A stretch of 64,000 nucleotides of DNA from Polytrichum commune (taxonomy: Eukaryota > Streptophyta > Polytrichopsida > Polytrichales > Polytrichaceae), in the NCBI GenBank assembly GCA_950295325.1, contig OX485807.1:41076440-41140439 (forward strand). Direction: 5' to 3'. This document shows, piece by piece, positions 47,421 through 60,005 of this stretch; position 1 is the stretch's first letter; each line of letters begins with the position of its first letter. The notes under the pieces are model-generated. The model was not told the DNA's origin. It saw only the letters and a list, made by a program, of their open reading frames with translations, and did not search any database. The position numbers were made by a program, and so were the translations under genes.

Positions 47421-47644
47421 GCGCGGAATGGGCCTTACGTGATCACTTCAAAGAAGGAGGACCTGCGCTTTCATTTTTGCATTTCAACTTCGACTCTGAA
47501 GATTGAAATGCCCGACTGTGCGTTTGAATTTGCAATGGCCAACTGTTGTAGGCAATTCAATCCGATGTGCTCTGAAGGTCGAACTTATCTTTGGAGTTGA
47601 AACTGTTACTATGTGTTTCTGAAAACAGGTTATGATCTTGACTG

Positions 47645-47937
47645 CACTGAATATGATATATAGTGTCATATAAGATTTAGTGTCACTATGATAACTTTTC
47701 GGATGACACTTCTTATGAATAAGTGAAGAAATATTGTCAGCAACTTATGATGAAATATTGTCATGGTCGATTGAAATTTGGATGAAAAATCAACTTGGTA
47801 AATTGCAACACTGTAAATCTATAATCCCCCAAAATAATGTTGGGTTAAGATTTACTGTTGGTGACACTACACCGCGGTTTACAATTAGTATTGAGCAAGA
47901 CAATTAGAATTGGTGACACTAAATATCATATTTAGTG
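47645..47937. mobile_element. TA-flanked MITE (family A, copy 3)
   Basis: The left end CACTGAATATGATATATAGTG and the reverse complement of the right end CACTAAATATGATATTTAGTG match. The right flank is TA; the left flank has decayed to TG. Each terminal repeat is itself nearly palindromic. Confidence 0.75.
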
Positions 47938-48089
47938 TAGTGCTTCTTAGCTGTTGGAGTTTCATCTGCAAGAAATAAACGAGACAATGTTGGAGTTGAC
48001 TCGTTGACTATAGTTTACTGGAAGTATCTAGTAACGTATGCAGGTGTTAATCAGTCACCTTTCTTAGTTGAAGACATGAATTTGAATGG

Positions 48090-48430
48090 TGTGTGTGGTT
48101 AATTAGGTGACGATCAGAGAACAAACACCATAAAGGCACATGTTTAGAAGAGATTGGACTGCGTCTTCAAATTGATATTTACTACTCCACACTTAGATAG
48201 TGAAAACAATTGGGAGGACCTATTTATTCAGTTCAGAAGTCAACAAATATGCATTGCTGATAATCATAACTAAATCAAGTGAAGTTTGATTTTAATCCGA
48301 TCCTTGCTGGTGCTTCGTCGCAGATTTGCTAATACGACACAGATTTTGTTTTCACTGTGTAAATCTAATCGATAGAAGTTGGAGAACATGAAAAACAAAC
48401 CAAATAACACCCACATGCCTGATATGACTC
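48090..48430 (+). repeat. family C repeat
   Basis: AGAGATTGGACTGCGTCTTC through GAGAACATGAAAAACAAACC, aligned with the copies at 38985 and 51790. Confidence 0.7.
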
Positions 48431-51019
48431 CATACATAAGGATCACAAACTCGGCCTAAAGGCACTCAGAGGATAGATTTTGACGAATAGAAACCCTAAA
48501 ACGACATGCAGCAATACAAATATTCAGGAGGATGTTTTGGAGCTGTTTCAGAGTTGCCGATAACAAGGCCCTCCATACCCTTTAAGTCTCTAAGGGTATT
48601 GTTGCATGTAGTAACCAGACCTAAAATCGGTTACTCATCTTGAACAGACACCTATATTTGAGTTTGTATGATTACCTGTGGATGTAAGTACGGACACCAA
48701 AAAGGCATGTTTTTAAAAGAAATCGGACTCTGTATACTAAATGCGTTAACTATTTAAGCTAAATATTCAACATAATTGGGAGGGATCCACATGATCATTT
48801 AATGAGAAAGAGAATTTTCCCCTTGTTAGTAAGTAAGATGTTCAGATGAGCTCCAAAATTTATGGCGCTGGACACGATTTGGATTTGCTAATATTTTGCT
48901 CTGATTTCGTGTTTCATGTCCTGCGAGAAGTGGGTGCATAGCTAAAAGTGTCCGTTTAAGACCAGCTTACCTGACATTGCTTAGTGGAAGTCAACTATAC
49001 AAAATGTGATAGTTACAGGCATCGCGTGAATCTCATTCAAACTCTTTCACAGCAATTATATCACAATATTAGAATCATAGTTGAGAGTGTAACAACCTTA
49101 GTCGAATCCATACTATTTATACAACTACCCTTAGTATGATACTTCCACAGCACAACAGTGACGATTTGATGGAAGCCAGTTAATATTGATCAATCCAGAA
49201 GAAGAAAAAATCAATCCTGGGCTTTGGACAAAATTCTAGTCATGACTGATAGCGTTTCACCTCACTTGGTTTAATCGGGTCAAACTAACTTGTGATTCTC
49301 CACGATCAGGTGGAGGAACTACCTCGGGGCACAAACATGACAACTGAAAGTTAAGCTTCAGGGCAACATTAATTGAATAATGAGACAATCTGCAATGAGG
49401 CCAAGTGAATGGCTCAGATTAGACATCAGATACGAGCTTAACATCGCAATTTGAGGATGGATTGAAACTGAGAGTGAGATTAAAGGTGCTTACATATGGA
49501 AATTGAGAAATTCCTTGAAAACAACGTTGATAGGAAGGGCAAGATACCCCATCATCTCACATTGGAGCATTAATTCTGTAGGATGCAGTGTGGTTCGACA
49601 CAATTAATTATATCTGGGAAGAATTTTGCCATGTGTCCTATTGACATTCATGAAGACAAATGTTGATTCCTGCGTGGAAATTTATCTCTTTGGCACTCTG
49701 CAATATTAACAATGAGTGCCCTGTAGAAAATATGATGCTGCTCCTGGACTTATATAGATGTTGTTGCAACATACCCAGATGTAGGACGCAAAATCTGAAC
49801 ACAAGACTCAACAAATAGTTTTTGCAAACTCAACAAATAGGATTACCTCCAAAACATTTTGTAACTACGGTAGTCAAGAGCATATGATGAGGAGAAAGGT
49901 GCATGTCCCATGCATGTGCTTTAACAAAACTCTAATTGAAATACATAGCAGTGCATCAAGTAGTTGAGCTGATTATTTTTCAAAACATTCAGTACTTGTT
50001 TTCCAAGACATTTTTCATGATAGACTCAGTATTTTTGTTAACTGTATCAACCTGGCACTTGCACTAAATGTCAATATGCTTGATTTTTTGTCACAAAATT
50101 TCTTTTTGGATGCATCATGGGAATTTATGTCCATGACATTCTCCAATCTTATTAGCATATCCCACAATATCAAAATCACTTATTAAAGAATCAAGACAAG
50201 TTCCTGAAACTTTCAAATATGAGTCCAATTTTCATATGGTCACTCTGCCTGCAAAACCACTGGAAAACCAGAATCTCATAAAGCTCAAGACCATAACCAG
50301 ATTGTACAGATCATCCTAAACTTGAAGAGTGCAATCTCATGTCGAGATTTTCTAGTAAGAAATCGAGACTTTCTCCAATTTAATTTATATATTGAAGGGG
50401 CTCCTTGGGCAGCCTGTAAATTATGCTTGCTTTCAATAACCTACACATAGTCATGAGTGCAAAGCCATGTTCTTCACAGTTTGACTGATGACACAATACT
50501 ATGGAATATTTCAGCAATGATCAAAATGCTTGCAGATGCGGAGAACATTCAATTCCCTCATATTTTGAGAAATTGCGCAATACCACAATTCCTTCAGCAT
50601 GCACCTTTGGACATCGTCCTTGAAGAGGCTTGCAGGGAATCTGAAAGAAAAACTTTGGATAGATGATTTGGCGGCATCCCTCATGAAACTTTTTTGCCTC
50701 TTGGATAGCAAACTGTTTTGCATCCAAGATGAAAGTTAAAGACATATTTTGCAGGTGTCTTTTTGACTGGATTCTCAACAAATACAGTATACTGTGGGCC
50801 TTATGTGGACACTCTTCTTCATGGAACACTTACGTGTGATACCGTTGATTGACATCTGGTTCAACACTTGAGTGTCGAAATCTAATTTCCACGTTGGAGT
50901 GATCATGGCCTTGATCAATGTGGATACAACACTTGGAAAATTTATTCCAAAAAATAATCATGTTGTGTCAAACCAAACATCACTCTGCTGTAAATGATAT
51001 AACAAGGCTTGTAGTTAAG
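48431..51019. other. mostly unassigned stretch
   Basis: A family C-related unit lies at about 48690-48980 (GGACACCAAAAAGGCATG, GAAATCGGACTCTG). The rest, about 49-51 kb, shows no gene and no repeat I can relate to other parts of the window. Confidence 0.4.
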
Positions 51020-51320
51020 AACAGACACCATAACCACACATATTATGACGAGATTGGACTGTTTGCTTAAATTACACACTTTGTTATGAGTTCAATAGTT
51101 AACATGACAATTGGGTGGGAGAATCTATGTAACTACTAAACGAGAAAGAGAATCTTGACATTGACCTCTTCTAACTTCTGCATCTCTACTCTGATTTTAA
51201 TTCCTGAAATGACAATCTTCACGAGTCATTGCAATTGCTAATCTGATGAGACAATTGCGAGTCTAATCCAAAAGCCAAGTTTGTCTTTGGAGTTGGAAGT
51301 GCCCACAATAGGACCACATA
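51020..51320 (+). repeat. family C-related repeat
   Basis: Has AACAGACACCATAACCAC, CGAGATTGGACTGTTTG, TTGACCTCTTC and GGAGTTGGAAGTGCCCACAA, bridging the two variants of the family. Confidence 0.6.
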
Positions 51321-51469
51321 CCTTACACATTGTACAAAATTGAAGTATCGCACTGGCACATGATTTAAAGTTCTAAAACATACTTAAATTATGACCCTGC
51401 GATATGCACTGCAACCATCAACTGTCCACAAGTCTATGACCTCGGTTAGGTTTTCTAGAAATAATACAG

Positions 51470-51680
51470 GTCAAAACATCATCCAGGGAGATTTTGGAGC
51501 ATAATCAGTCAAAGATCCTAGTGTTATCAAGTTCAACCAGTTACATGTCGAAATCTTTTGGTTTTTCTTCATTAATTTGAAGTATATTCTATAGATCCCT
51601 CTATAATGATTGGTAATTTTCTTGAACTTCAACGGGTTCATCTGTAACTTGCGCCAGTTCTCCCCATTCATTGGGTTCAG
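51470..51680 (-). repeat. family B repeat, inverted copy
   Basis: Reverse-strand match with CAGGGAGATTTTGG, GTTCAACCAGTTACATG and CTATAGATCCCTCTATAATG. It directly precedes a plus-strand family C unit. Confidence 0.65.
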
Positions 51681-51789
51681 AGTAATCCAATTTCAACAGA
51701 TCGATTAGAAGTTGCAATCCCACATAAGGTGTGCGGCTGTTATTAGACTACTTGTCTTATTTGACAACCTAAATTTGATTGGTACGTTG

Positions 51790-52110
51790 TTTGGTGAGAA
51801 TCAAAGAACAATCACCATAAAGACATATGTTTAAAAGAGATTGGACTACGTCTTCAATTTTTATTAATTAGTCCACACTCAATAGTGAACTCAATTAGGA
51901 GGACCTATATATTCAAATAAGGAATCACCAAACATGCACTTCTAATATATATATATATATAACTAAGTTAGGGGACGTCCGATGATTGTTGATGTTTCAT
52001 CGTCGATTAGAGATTTGCTAATGCACCACAAGTTTCATTGTGCAAATCTAATTGGTAGAAGTTGGAGAACATGAAAAACAAACCGAATAATACCCACATA
52101 CCTTAGGGTA
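51790..52110 (+). repeat. family C repeat
   Basis: AAAAGAGATTGGACTACGTC through GAAAAACAAACCGAATAATACCC; includes a TA run near 51946-51961. Confidence 0.7.
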
Positions 52111-54343
52111 TACATCATATACCTTTCAAAAATCATAATACTCGTTTCAACATGAGTTTATTAAGGGTCAGTACCATTCTGATCTCATCAATGGCATAAG
52201 GTGGCAAATGGCATACATTAGCTCGATTGGCACCACCTAGACAAGGTTTTGTAAGACTTTGAAGTCTAAAAGCATGCCCACGCTTACTGGTGTAGGTGAC
52301 TAGCAACGGCTTCTACCAGCAAAGGCCACTTTTACCTCCAGTTTGGGTAGTGATAGATGTAAGCAATACTGGTAGGAAACGCTCATTGGTGGCATGCACC
52401 CGTAAGTGTGGGTGGCCAGTAGAAACATAAACAATCATAAACAAAAACAAGGAAAAATAAGCAAATAAATCCAAACACGAATGCATGAATTCCAAAAGTA
52501 TAATTATTGGAATTTGCACTTTTGTGCATACTAGTGGTGTGTGGACACTCTCCCATTAACCCCTAATGTCCTATGCGACCATAATCTTGTTGTGAGCAAT
52601 TCGCTCTGACCCCTTTGACACTAGTTCGGATGGTTTCTTGATTATTTCAACTACTTCTCTTATTCATGTTCAAGTGTGCTATGTTATGCCATGTGGATAA
52701 ATTTGATTCAACAAAGTTAGATATTTTTTAATTAATTTAAATATGGGAGTGTGCTCTCAATTGGTTTACACTGAAATCGGTCCACAAACCAATACTTGAC
52801 ATTTGTCACCTCTGCAGTTTAGGGGCAGCATATCCTAAACATGTATTATGATGATCCCTATGTGCAAATGATTCCCAATTGATTTGAAAATTTGTATGGC
52901 ACTCAAACTCATCATATCCTAAATATCTACCGTTGAAATTACTAGTTGGACACATGTTAGTGGGTGTAAATCCATGTGGAGGGTGCGCAGCTATAGCATC
53001 ATTGCCTCAAATTGCAAAGCTTCCAGACCTTGGACAACTAACCAACTAATTCAACTATTAGTTAACTAGTTGCCTTTCGTAACTATAGTTGTTCGTGATT
53101 TGACCTGCCACAAAATGTAGTTAATTATAGTTGTTTCAATTTCGGTCCACCAAAAAATCTAGTTAACTATAGTTATATCTACTTAACTAAAGTTGAGCGC
53201 AACATGCCGTGTATTACCAGGACAGTTTAGAGCATCTATATCTTTTCCTCTTCTTTTATTCATAATTTAAAATTTGGGACTTGATTCCATTTGTGACTCG
53301 GACTCAATCAACACTCAATGAGCACGACCTCATTATCTAAAAGTAACTTAGAGTATAATGGATTCAAATGCCGCAAGGAACAGTGAGTTCTATTCCTTCT
53401 TGGGATGGGTCGGCATGGGTGACAAGCATTGATTCTTACATATTAAGGTCTCTTAAAAAAATTTATCATAATATATTTCATTTCATTTTTTGAGATAAAT
53501 GAAAGAACTTGCCGGCTAGCTCCTTACAAATTTTGGGACTCTCAAGTTATAGTTGTTTGAAAATTTTCTAGTTAACTGTAGTTGTTTTTGAATTTGGTCT
53601 TAAAAATTTTTAATTAACTATTTTTTTTTTTGAAATCGGTTTGAAATTTTTCCAATTGACTATAGTTATTCCCTAAAATGTATTGAAAAAAATCTAGTTA
53701 ACTATAGTTATTTTGGCAGTTGTTCAACCTCTAAAAACTTCCTCAAAAATCGCAAAATAATGGTTTCAAGATTTTTGAGCTGATTGAGGTAGGAATATTT
53801 CCCCTCTTTTGAATGAGATAACATGTTGTCATAGGAGATGATTAGAGTGAAGGCTCAATCAAAATAACCAACCCTAATTTACTTCCTAAATTGTTGCCCC
53901 TCAAAACCACTATTGACATTTCTATACTAATCTCCTACCTAATAGAACTTCAACGTTTAAAATTTGTATTGTGAGTAATCACATCTAACTTGCAAACATC
54001 TATAAGTTGGATGTATCAAAACAACTTTAAATCTTCACCCCTAGTCGATGAATTTGAAATCACCTTTTCTGGGCAGGTCTGAGGGAAATTGGGCATGGGA
54101 AGTTAGGGATCAATGTTTTTTCATCTTTTTACGCTATTGTTGCATCCCCATTGCGTTTAATCCCCCAACCCAAACATTTTAGCTGCAATTAATCAGGATT
54201 CCACCTTCCTTTTCCAGCTTTCGGTTTCCAAAAGTTTCACTTGAAAAAAATGAGTAATACGTTAGTGCATAGGTTGATCAAAACATTGCGGCTTGGCCCC
54301 TAAGCAATAGAAGAGATATTTAAAAGTCCCATTCCACTTCTCT
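52111..54343. other. gene-free stretch with iterated AGTTAACTATAGTT words
   Basis: A small foldback (CCCACGCTTACTGGTG against CACCCGTAAGTGTGGG) spans about 52276-52406. Two clusters of AGTTAACTATAGTT-like words lie at 53050-53205 and 53545-53715. No coding region. Confidence 0.45.
53050..53715. repeat. two clusters of AGTTAACTATAGTT words
   Basis: About ten copies of variants of CTAGTTAACTATAGTTGTT, five in each block, separated by about 340 bases. The word combines two palindromes, AGTTAACT and AACTATAGTT. The layout recalls paired subterminal repeats of a DNA transposon, but no terminal repeats were found. Confidence 0.6.
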
Positions 54344-54362
54344 TCAATTTGAGATGCTTTGA

Positions 54363-54785
54363 TTGCACTCAACCACAAGTTTGGAGGTATGCATAATGCG
54401 GTTAACATCATTTGGCAACTCTTTGCCAAACAAGCTGACCTTGGTCCTCACAAATCTTTCTCCATACTTCAAAATCTTTTTGACAAGAGACTTGACAAGT
54501 CGCTTAAGAAATTTCATAGGTTTTTGGTTCTTTCTTAGTAGTAGCACGTCTTGGCTTATTTGGAGGCAACGTAATGATCTTGTATGCAATACCATGTCAT
54601 GGCATGTGGAGAAAGTCCACCAAGTTGTTTGGGACTCAATAAAGCAATATGGTAGGATTGAGTGGCAAAAGATCTTAAAAGACTTAAAGAAAGGTCTTCA
54701 TGTGAGTTACAATGATATCTTGGAGATCTTTGAGAAAGTAGGGGGAGTGTTTAAAGGTCTCATAGTGACTAGAATTCTTTGGTAG
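54363..54785 (+). pseudogene. LINE ORF2 C-terminal fragment
   Basis: A 140-codon open stretch contains SSSTSWLIWRQRNDLVCN, WHVEKVHQVVWDSIKQYGR and IEWQKILKDL. This resembles the region after the reverse transcriptase (zf-RVT-like, pattern LW.IW..RN) of plant non-LTR retrotransposons. Only this C-terminal part remains, followed by a probable 3' untranslated segment running to about 54940 (AAATTAAATAAAAATG). 5' truncation is typical of LINE insertions. The first codons are not a real start. The family match is by pattern memory, not a search. Confidence 0.55.
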
Positions 54786-54949
54786 TTAAGTGGAAGATTA
54801 GGCCCTAGTTGGGTTTTATTACTTGATTGGCTCCGGGTCCTATGATGGAGTTTCCCTCTCAATAGTTGCACTTTTGATTGCATTTGCAATTGAATTGCAC
54901 TCAATTTGCACCAACTTTTAAATTAAATAAAAATGAAGAGAAATTTGGT

Positions 54950-57900
54950 GTTGTGGAAAATCTTGTTTTGGGTTCACAAGGGCTTGGTTGTCATTGACAT
55001 CTATACATGGCATTTACAAGTAAGATAGAAGGTTGCTTAACGTACCCAAACCCAACACACAATGTGTAAGCAAGGCTTTGGCTTCATGGCAACTAAGTAA
55101 CTTCAACCGTTGTGGAGGAAAGGGTTGTAGTAAAAGCAAGTCCCTTAAGGGTTGAGGGTTATGTCATTCCAATTGGACCCCGTTAGCTTAATTTGGTATA
55201 TTTGATGTCATCTGTAGGGACAGTGAGTACCTTTGAATCCAGATTTTCTAAGCTACGGAATTATTGATAACGTTTTCACCTTCCCAATGGATGAATTTAC
55301 TTAGACTCCACACAAAGTTCTAACCACCAACCACCATTATGCAATGTAGACAATCCTCACTAGGTTACTTTTCTTATTTGGACATCTACATTTGAGAGGA
55401 ATGTGGTCCAATGTGGCTCCAAGAATAGACACCAGAGAGACATGTGTAAAGATTGAACCACATGCTCAAAATTATGATAACTCTTCTTGGTTCAATGGTC
55501 AAAACATACGACCATTCAATGAGCACAAGAATCATCATTTTGATAAAGTGCAAGATATTCACATGAGCTCCAAAAATCATGAAGGATAGTGGCTACAAAA
55601 ACCTTGATTTGCATTTGCTAACCATCTTGTACTAATCGCGTGTTTCAAATCTTAGGAGAAGTGGGCTAGTCATGAATAGTAACCATTAAAGACCCATCTA
55701 CCTCACACAATTGAAGTATCCAAATGCGTGATTGTGGAACATAGAGTTGGTTTTAGGTTTTGGGTGTGCATGGACCTTATTCAATGTCTTGACCTCTTCA
55801 CACGCGTCATGGACTAAATGTGGTTGTTTTTATGTAAAGTATGCACACGTGAAGGAGTGTGAGGGATATTTACAATTTGATAACCTATAATTAAGTTACA
55901 GCCGTGACTGATGTTTGAAAGGTTCAAATGTCCTTGCTTGACTTGGTGTTGATATTGCGGAGATTCGGGAAGAGTAATTGCATGCTTGAAGTCTACTTTT
56001 GAGGATTTTTTTTTCGGAAAGAATTTGGTCAGTAAGACTAACTAAGTTCATGAAGGTTGAGTTTCATCTTAGGAGAACGGTTCTATGATACCAAAACATA
56101 TGTTATAATAGGCCAATTAACTACCAACATACACCATTAAAAACCACATAGTATAAAGGCCTCAAATACATGGATACATTTACAGGTGAGCAGAAGCTTC
56201 CAACTTATAAATAGGCACTTTACCATCATGAAGATCATCCATGTGATGTGTGGGTATTCCTTGGTGATGAATGGGCTCTAATTCATTAAGTGCAAAAAAA
56301 CACACGTGATTTTTTTTATTAAATTTATTTGACCACAAGCCACGAATAAACATTCTATTCTACAAAATGAATGTTTCGGTCTTATGGTGAGGTCTCATGA
56401 AACATGAGGTTCCATGAAACATGGTATATGCTTTAATTAGATTGGGTGGGTGAGCATGAGACTTCGTAATGTTATGTGATGCACCTATGGCCATGGGGTT
56501 GTTTTATAATCAATCCCATCAAGTTCAGATTGTTGAGGTGTGTGCACTCATGCATATTTTTAGTTTAGCATATTTAATAGGGCTCAAATAGGATGTCCCA
56601 ATGCGAGATGAAGAGTTTTCAAATGATGGCATTTGAAGCCAGGAAAGAATTGTTGGGAACCCAGATTAATTGCACCAAACCAAAACTAAATAATTTGTGT
56701 CATTTAAATAATGTGTTCAAAATAAAAGTGGGACACAAGTGGAGCTAACCCAACATCCACATGGTGTCACCCTGCACTCACACGTTTGTTACATGTTGTT
56801 GAAGGTTTGGAGAGAGAGAGTTACACATGAGCGTACCTCGCATCCATCCGACATAGAAATTTGACCATGTAAGGTATGTGTGCCTAAAAGTAACACCAAC
56901 CTTAAAATGACACGTATATTTCATCCCTAAAGTGTCAACAAGTGAGTGTGACAATGCTAAGTGAGCCAAAGATAAAAGCCACTAATCATATGCAGCTTGA
57001 ATTACAAAATAGCATCACTTTGGCCAATCGTATTGGCGGTGTAAGAAGGATGTAAGAACAGTTTAAGAAGAGCATCAACTTTTCCCAATAACAATGGCTA
57101 ATCTACCCATTTAACGTGGTAGTGAAAGGAGTGTATCACACAAGGTTAGAGATTCTTATACATTATAAGGTTGCTTTTGAGGTAGTTTTCACCTCGCAAT
57201 CCAACATTGGCGGACCTCCCTATGTGACACCAAAAGAGCCAATATTGGAGTGCACTTTGATTATTTATAGGAGTCACTAAGAAAATATGTATTTTGAAAT
57301 GTTTTTGGATGGGAATTTTTCTATCCCATTTGCTAACCTAAACCCAAATATTCTCAAAAAAAATCCAACAATAGTGAGAAACCCAAGATAAACAAAAACC
57401 CTAGGGTGTTGTTTTAAGGACCGCTTACCTTGTAGGTTTGTGGCCAATTCATCTTAATGATGTGGACCAGATTAATTTGGGATCTTAAAAAGGAACTATG
57501 GTGTAAAACTAACTAAAATAGTAACCTATGGATTGTACATTATTTCAAGGATTTTGTATTGGATGAATGAGAGGTACGCTCATATGCAATAATTGCCACC
57601 CTCCCAAAGTTTTACCACCAATCATACATGCATAGTACAACTTCACCTAATCCCAAAATCCCAACCTCAGTTTTGCCAAACCTCTACCATGAATGGTGGG
57701 GCAGCTATATCTAATAGTTAGTGGTTGCCATATGATGTCATCAAATTGTAGCCCCACTTGCTTGTACGAAATTCCCCTACAACATACACTAACTCTCAAT
57801 ATTAAGTCAATCAGCAAAACATAAAATTTTGGGAAGCCATATCTAGAAGAGTATCAATCTTCTGCCCAAACCATAAAGTGGATCAGATGTGCAACCAAGT

Positions 57901-58128
57901 TGGCTATCACTTTTCCAAACTTTAGCTCGGGTATTATAACAACGAGAGAGAAGTTGCATTACAAATGAACTTAGGTTTATTGACTGAGTTTTGGAGTTGT
58001 TTTCATCACTCACCTTCAATTGCAATAATAAGTTCATAACGCCACCCGAAGTTTTTCTTCTCAGTCATAGTTAGTAGTGTGTCCTCTTAAGAAATTTTCT
58101 CTTATAGTTGTGAAGGTTTTCTTTGCCC
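54950..58128. other. gene-free stretch
   Basis: Contains a divergent family C-related unit (about 55420-55700) and a CAATGGATGAAT repeat word near 55287. A short GA run lies near 56810. Nothing with coding support. The 5' end of the Tc1-like relic should lie within its last few hundred bases, but I could not fix the inverted repeat. Confidence 0.4.
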
Positions 58129-59124
58129 ATGAGAGCAATACCAAAGGAGAAGAGGTTGAATGCTATAGCCTTGTTGAAGCATGAACGTAGTACACCTGAA
58201 GCATCAAAAAATTTGGGTATCTCAATCTATATGCTTTATGATTTGTAGAGAGTGTGTTCCTCACGTGGAGGATTCAAATGGAGGGCACCCAAGAAGCATC
58301 ACCCATTCTCAACGTCAAGGATGTGTAAGAGCCATCATAGTTGGTGGACTAGACAATGCGTGAGGATTATTTTGAGTGAGCACTTGAATGTGGTAGTGAC
58401 CACCAACATAGTGAGGCGTGCACTTCATGAAGTAGGTCTTGGGTCACTAGAGAAGCAAAAGGAGTCATTGCTCATGGCCAAGAATGTGCATTGCAGGTTG
58501 GGATTTGCTCAATATCATCATGTTGGACTATCTATGAATGGTATACGGTGATTTTTAGTGACGAGACTATGATCAATTGATTTCATTCTAATGGTCGCGT
58601 TTGGTACTGTGTAAGGGATGAGAATCTCAATTACAAGCTCATCATGTGAGTCAAACAATCAAACATGGAGGTGGTTGTATGACTTCATGTGGCATGGGTT
58701 ACATGTGCAAGTTACAAGGAAAGATGGCACAAGCTTTATATCTTAGCATTCTTCAAGATGGGGTCATGAAGACAATTATATGGTATCGTTTCAACCCTTC
58801 TCGTTTCCTATTTTAGCATGATAGTGATCCTAAACATACTGCAAAATTAGTTGAGCGATAGTTGTCAATGCAGAACTTTGGATGTACGTACTTGGCCTCC
58901 GCAATCACTTAATCTAAATCTTAATGAGCATGTGTGAGCACTTGTGACATGAAAATTAAATGAGTATCCAACACCAACCAAAGGAATGCTTCAATTATGG
59001 GAGCATGGGCAAGTTTCTTTCCATTCCATCATTCATGAGGATCGAGTGGCAAAAGTTCTATCATAGCACATCCGATTGTATCCAAGTTGTTTTAGCTTCT
59101 AAAGGAGGGTGGACAAATTATTGA
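58129..59124 (+). pseudogene. Tc1-like (DD34E-type) transposase relic
   Basis: Full-length but broken transposase, about 332 codons. Motifs appear in the correct order across shifting frames. The start is MRAIPKEKRLNAIALLKHER. A GGHPRSITH linker follows, then NIVRRALHEVGLGS (end of the DNA-binding domain), then YMCKLQGKMAQALYLSILQD, HDSDPKHTAKLVER (second catalytic Asp block), WPPQSLNLNLNEHVWAL (equivalent of the WPPQSPDLNPIE block) and KGGWTNY-stop at the C-terminus. Stops include TAG where Gln or Trp is expected (for example before HDSDPKHT) and TGA for Trp; at least one frameshift lies near 58880. Almost every stop is a C-to-T or G-to-A change. Tc1-type transposases are typical of animals and fungi, unlike the mariner-like type usual in plants. 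Confidence 0.8.
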
Positions 59125-59165
59125 TTTACAGGTAGATGTAGGTTACAAAAATGAGGCTATGTGTA

Positions 59166-60005
59166 TTGTTCTCTTCAAATCACCAATTCTCCAAGTGTTG
59201 TTTTGCAATAGACATGAGACTTTGGAAGAAGAAAAAAATGTACTAGAATACGATTATTAACGTACATAGGTGAAAGTTTGTATGTTATTGTTTCTAATTG
59301 CATGGCATTGTGTGTGAAAATTGATGTAGTGAGGCACTGACTTAGTTTTGAGAGTCAATGCATATTCACTCCTCGATGCTTAGAAGTAGAATCAAAGTGA
59401 TTTAGATCAATGTCTCTTTCTATATCATCCACAAATAACCACAATCAATTCCTGCTTTCCTTTTAATATCATTGTGAACCCACATGTGTTGAGAACACCT
59501 AAAGGATTTTAACACAAAAATAAGAAATAAATATTTATATATTATTTATTTCCCTTTAAATCAATAAATGCTTACATGTACTTCGCCAAGTTATTTAAGG
59601 ACACCAATTGCATGGATGTGATCTTCAAATCAACAACATCAAGTGTGCATCATAAATTTACTACTTTTTGACCTTGTGACTTTCATTTCATAGCACACGT
59701 ACTATGAGTATTCCAATTTATTGGGCATATCAAGTGTTTAACTCAAGGGGGGTAGCTAGGAAGAAATAGCAGAACGAAGGGGCCACACAAAATTGAATTA
59801 AAGCATAGAATTCTCTTCAAATCATTGTTTCTCCATGTGTAATTCTGCAATAGACGTGAAATTTTGGGAAATGATGTACTAGACTATCACTATTACCTTA
59901 CATGAGTGAAAGTTTGCATATCATTGTTTCTAATTTCCCTGACATCATGTGTGAAAATTGATGTAATGAATCACTAACTCAGTTTTGGAAGCCTTTAAGT
60001 CGATA
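59166..60005 (+). repeat. direct repeat pair downstream of the Tc1-like relic
   Basis: Two roughly 190-bp copies (59166-59350, 59815-60005) share TTCTCTTCAAATCA, GTGAAAGTTTG, TTGTTTCTAATT and GTGTGAAAATTGATGTA. The first is probably the 3' end of the Tc1-like element, the second another truncated copy. About 460 unassigned bases lie between them. Confidence 0.65.

Noticed and set aside
53050-53715. CRISPR-like array
   Set aside because: Repeat spacing is irregular, repeats are degenerate and the context is eukaryotic.
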